Shown here in pieces: positions 59,453 to 64,000 of a stretch of 64,000 nt of DNA. Every line of letters starts with the position of its first letter. Within the stretch, counting starts at the first letter, position 1. A program made the position numbers and the translations under genes. Below the pieces are notes generated by a model that saw only the letters and a program-made list of their open reading frames with translations, did no database searches and was not told the DNA's origin. The stretch comes from Hippasteria phrygiana (Eukaryota; Echinodermata; Asteroidea; Valvatida; Goniasteridae): NCBI GenBank assembly GCA_037893225.1, contig JAZGUH010000713.1, forward strand, positions 310,001-374,000, in the 5' to 3' direction.

Positions 59453-61276
59453 TACTCGTATCGTTGAAAGTATGTTTGAAAACAAGTTCAACTGAACACG
59501 CATGGTACCAAAAAAAAAAAGTACATGTAGCAAGCTATACAGCAATTACACTTATGAAATGAACGTCCACGTAGAACTCCTTTTTTCGTGGCGGTTTTAA
59601 CAAGGATATTAAGAGAACGCATTGCGTATCGAGTAAAAGTCTAATATTACGAACCTTAAACTGCTGTTTGAATTTGAATCTTTCCTTGCTTCTGATATGC
59701 AATAAAATTGTCAATAATACACTTATCCTTGCGATCATTTTCACGTTTCAACAGATTGGTTCAGACTACTCTTGCAAGGAAAATCTTTTCGCCGATGACG
59801 AATCTCGACAAAGCCGTCGCCCTAAACCGGAAATTCATTAAGGAAGTAACTCATTCAAAGGTTTGGCAGATTGGTAAAACAAAATCACAGTAAAAAAGGC
59901 GGGAAAAGAAATCAGGGATTTGATCAGCCCTGCAGGGCATCATGGAAAGCATCTATAGTGTCCCACGGGCCTTCAAATAATATTTCATCCGCCGTGTTGC
60001 CAGGCACATTGTATCTTTTATCTTTAAATAGCCGGGCTGTAAATCCCGACGACTGTTTAGTGCATCGAAATGGCGACTTTTAATATCCTGCTTATTTTGC
60101 CGGTTCGGAGAGGTTAAGAGAGACTGTATTATCTACACGTATTATTTTTCCAAGGTCGGTCATTTTTGTTTTCGGCCGGAGCGCCTGCTTCTATTAAATC
60201 CACATTATTTATATCCTTCAATTTCTATTATTTCAGCCTTTTTGCTTCCCTTGCTAACATTACAAGGAAAACTTTATTTATAAAAATGATGTTGAATTGA
60301 ATAATTAATTGAATAATTAATTTAACACAACTAGGAGACGGCATTGTCCTAATTGATTTCTACTCTTCTTTGACACATCAATTTGCAACAGGTATAATAG
60401 CGGTTGCGTGTCCGTAATGATGGTCTTACACCAGCAGTGTTGTGCTTTACGCAAACCTGAAAACATAGAGGGCGTTCAGCAACTACCAAATTACGTCTTA
60501 TGACAGACACGATCAACACATGGGTGGCATGTTTTAGTATACCGGTACCAATAGCATTTTTATGTAAAGTTCAATTCCACTTTACTCATAATTCTATTAT
60601 TATTAATTTGTTTTACTTACTATACTTGTTAGAGTCCGTTTTAACATTTTAAGGTAGAATAGTTAGCTTGATGTCTTATATTGTTCTGATTGATTTATTG
60701 ATTGACTGTAACAAATACACACCGTTTCAACACTAACTGTCTTTCATTCATCATACTATACCTATTTTTGCGACTCCGACAGTTTCCACGAAATGTCATT
60801 TTAATCTATTTGTGCATTCTGGAAATAAATCTCTCTGTCCCCGAACCTAATTCAGTTTTTCGTGCGAGACCTCTGCGCGTTGATATATCACCAATCACCC
60901 ACTGCATTAAATCATCTGTGCTGATTTTCCCAGATCTTGACTATTTTCGTCCATTGATATTTCAGACAGGCGCGTCGATCAATGCTTTGTAATTTATAGC
61001 GGCAAAAGGCAGTGTGATACAAACAGGAGAAGGGTTTAACCCGCAGTCGGATTGGTGATTTATTTTCAATTTCCAATTTCCAGTGTTTTCTTTTTTTTAC
61101 CTATCTGACCAATCTCTGACGGCTGTGGGTGAATTGGACAGGATCTTTGGAAAACTAAACACCCGGCGGATTGAAGTAATGAGCCTTGTCAACCGCCTCT
61201 TTCACAAATGCCAATAGAGGGCGGCCTACAGTGACTATTGTGTCATCAGCAAAAGAACATGTGGCTCCAGACAACT

Positions 61277-61560
61277 TAAAGGCAGTACACATCATTTGCT
61301 TTTGCTGTAATTTTTCAGAAATAAATGGATTTGGGGATTAATATTTTATAGCGTGCGAGCAAAATACTGTAACACTGACCTGTTTAAAGTTTCGCATAGA
61401 TGCTGGGAAAACAGGACAAAAATATGTTCCTAGTAGTCTGGTTCCCTGGCCATACCTTTAGTCAAAACGGAACAATTTATAGAGTCAGGGAATTATCAGG
61501 TCGGGGAAACTAGACTATTTGTTTCCAACGATTGTCGGCCGACCAACTTCCCAATCACGT
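61277..61560 (+). repeat. Dispersed ~300-bp repeat, copy 3
   Basis: Closest to copy 1: ATTAATATTTTATAG, AACACTGACCTGTTTAAAG, TAGTCTGGTTCCC, AAACTAGACTATTTGTTTCC. Its internal inverted pair is the TAGTCTGGTT/AACTAGACTA type, not the GC-rich hairpin of copy 2. Confidence 0.65.
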
Positions 61561-62151
61561 TCGATTTAAAAACTCAAACACGCATTACCAACTTTCACTC
61601 AAACTTTCCCTTGCGTCAGAGCCGTAAATGTACGTGGGATAAAGGGTTCCTAGGTTGACACACAGAGGGCGCTAAACAGCTCTCTCCTTCTTCGGTTCAG
61701 CCTGACCGATTAAAAATAAAATGCCTCCGCTGATTGCATACCGAGGGATTGTAGTTTCGGTCTGGTAGAACGAAGTCAAGATAAGGCCAATCGGAAATTG
61801 ACTCTTGATTTCTTTTCCGCGGTAATTTTGCACTGGATAGAGTCCGCTATTCACGCACTGTGCATCAGTAGACTTCCAAGGGAGGTTTCAGGAACTGCGG
61901 GAAGGGGTGTCCCCAAGAAGTTGACCCCGAATTGTTCGACATGTCTTACATCTATTTATATTATATTCTGCACAGGGTCACGCACAAGATTATGGAGAGA
62001 TGTTTACTCAGGTTTGGGTGGGCGTGGTACACTTGACCCGCCAACCCCACTTTCGAGTCACCAAATGACAATAGCACAAAATTCTGTCCACCCAAAGACG
62101 ATTAAAAATACGTTTAGGGAACCCTACATTTTTTCAGCCCATCACCTTCTC

Positions 62152-62197
62152 TCCCGCCCCCACCCCCCCCCACCCCCCCACCCCCCCACCCCCCTCA
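62152..62197 (+). repeat. C-rich tract, (CCCCCCCA)n-like
   Basis: Runs of C interrupted by single A; able to form i-motif or, on the other strand, quadruplex structures. Confidence 0.8.
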
Positions 62198-64000
62198 CAA
62201 AAAATATTACTTAGGCACTTTATCTATGTTTGTCTCGACATCTGTCTACTTTTTAGTTAAATCCTCACTAGTTGGTTATCTCATCGACTTCCGTCCAGTT
62301 AGTTAAAAATTGCAGACATTTCGTCAACCTGCCTTTCCAAATTTGTAAACGAAACAAGTTACCTTACATGGACCCTTTCCATATCTTAAAACAGCAATAA
62401 GTACCTGTCTACAATTACTGTACCTTACCGTGTACACGTTCAGCATAATATTACTGTATCATTTGTATCTGCCGGAGGAAAAACAACGCTGGACTGATGT
62501 AGTTAGTGTATAGATTTTTTTTACCAAGTCAATTCACTGGGATATAAGATTTGCCAGGTTCGCCTGCGGGCCCTCTATCGATTTCGGTACAAGTGTTTGT
62601 GTTTTGCTCGAAAACAAAAAAGCGCGGGATTTTAGATGCGTTTGACCTTTTGGCGCGCTGCGAGAGCTTTTTACGCGCTACGGTTCGATGGCGAAGAACT
62701 GCACATTCGCAAACCACTCTCACTCTTGAAGGCCATTGACATAAAAAATCATGCCAAAATATATTTTGTGGAGATATTAATACTTCCGAAAAGCATAATG
62801 AATTTCTTTTGTGCACATGAAATTAGGATTAAGTGTTCTTTACCAAAAATGGTCGTGCTGTTTTCTGTCGCAATTATTGCAGTGCTGTTTGACTATAACT
62901 ATGACAGTTTGTGCATTAAGTTGATTTATTGACCGATTACAAGAACTAAACAAAAGAGGACACACACAAATGAAACCCGGAAAAATTTACAATATTTATG
63001 CATATTCTGGAGCTTTTGTCTAGATAGACATCAATAATGAGCTCATGAATATGTAAATTTGTATTATCATAAAATCCAACAGATTGCTAAACCAGTTGCA
63101 TTACTAAAAGGGGCATAAGCGCCTTTTCAGAATGGCAAAACAAAGTTTGCAAGTGATGGTAAATCGGATGTACAGATGCACGGTGCTTCTACAGACGCTT
63201 CTAAGATCGTCCAAGTCAAGGTGTGACGGCAACTTTTAAAAAGTTTGTAACATTTTGTTTTCTCTGTTTTTTATATTTTTAAATTTTGTTCGGTGGGATG
63301 GGGAGGGAGGGGGTTGTTTTGTTTTTTGGAGGCGAGCTAAACAAAAAATGACAGCCAGTTTTTGAGAGCTTTCTGGGGGATTTTTGAAATGTTTGGAAAT
63401 TGTTCATTTGTAATTTTATGAAATGCATTTGACTTTTTTTATGGGACAGTGGTTTACACATAGCCCCACCCCGTATTGTTTTTGGGACATTTCTAATCAA
63501 ATTTGGAGAGACGCGTTTGGTTAAAAAAATATTAGATTTTTCACTGATGGCAGAAATAATGGAACAAAATCCTTAATCTCACAAAAACCTAACTTTTCGT
63601 CAATAGGCCTAAGAGTAGGTTCAGCGGGAGCTCCTAATTCCCGTACCGTCACGCTACATGCTTCCTTCTTGCATCACTAACCATCCCACTGGAACGGAAT
63701 TAAATATTTACGAGTCCCTTCAAGTTATGATCCCCCATGTTCTAGATGCCTTTTTCATGTTTGCCGACACTCATGTTTTCCGGTACAAGGTGAGGACTTG
63801 GGAAAAGGTTAATAGATTCAGCTAGATCTCTTGTCACGAGATGTCCATGCTGGGTGAATGATTGAATTCTTGATGTGAGGGAAATTATGCCAAATATCAT
63901 AATTACCATTCCGGCCGTCGTCAAATGCGTCGACCGGTGTTTTCCCCCATTCTAAAATGAGCTGCAACCGGGTAGTAGCAGTAGCGTATCCAGGGTTTTA

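Larger units (their letters stand above)
59453..64000. other. Non-coding stretch to the end of the window
   Basis: Contains repeat copy 3 at 61.3-61.6 kb, the C-rich tract at 62.15 kb and AGAGGGCG motifs at 60467, 61216 and 61664. No recognisable gene. Confidence 0.55.

Noticed and set aside
1..64000. CRISPR arrays, rRNA genes, bacterial operons
   Set aside because: None is present; the gene structure and repeats are those of an animal nuclear genome.

Overview
This is a window of animal nuclear DNA, not a bacterial or organellar one. It has one intact single-exon gene in 64 kb, AT-rich non-coding DNA, many short inverted-repeat transposons and tRNA-derived SINEs, long homopolymer tracts, and a tyrosine-recombinase retrotransposon of the DIRS class. 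The gene mix and the frequent octamer TAGGCCTA suggest a marine invertebrate, most likely a deuterostome such as an echinoderm. That placement is inference and I hold it loosely.

Layout. Positions 1-41.6 kb are almost entirely non-coding and contain no gene I can defend. They hold: an inverted pair of tRNA-like SINEs (8.07-8.34 kb); an AAAAC microsatellite (9.1 kb); small palindromic elements flanked by TA (12.9 and 17.1 kb); a 426-bp element with 30-bp inverted ends (22.8 kb); a TA-flanked element family (1.2, 23.5, 27.4, 40.6 kb); a GC-ended element with long G and C runs (30.5 kb); an inverted pair (33.5/34.1 kb); an in-frame duplicated 39-codon segment (36.8 kb); and a SINE-tail hairpin (37.9 kb). 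The only convincing host gene is at 41,637-42,890, an intronless class A G-protein-coupled receptor closest to D1-like dopamine receptors. Directly downstream (43.4-44.8 kb) lies a foldback element interrupted by a second copy of the GC-ended element, which has an 11-bp target duplication.

From about 47,933 to 54,089 there is one nearly complete DIRS-type retrotransposon on the minus strand. Its inverted terminal repeats are essentially identical where they overlap. It has an internal region complementary to both outer ends, a Gag-like ORF, a reverse transcriptase/RNase H ORF with a methyltransferase-like tail, and an overlapping tyrosine recombinase ORF. It carries frameshifts in gag and RT, and an in-frame minisatellite in each of the gag and recombinase ORFs. 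The recombinase keeps every catalytic residue. From 54.1 to 64 kb the sequence is again non-coding, with further copies of the short repeat families.

The observation I would follow first is the octamer TAGGCCTA: at least 19 exact copies plus TAGGCCCTA variants, where about one is expected. Comparing the two arms of the 43.4-44.8 kb foldback gives one clean presence/absence of GGCTTA and one looser case of GGCCTA, each after a TA. This fits small insertions or excision scars at TA sites.
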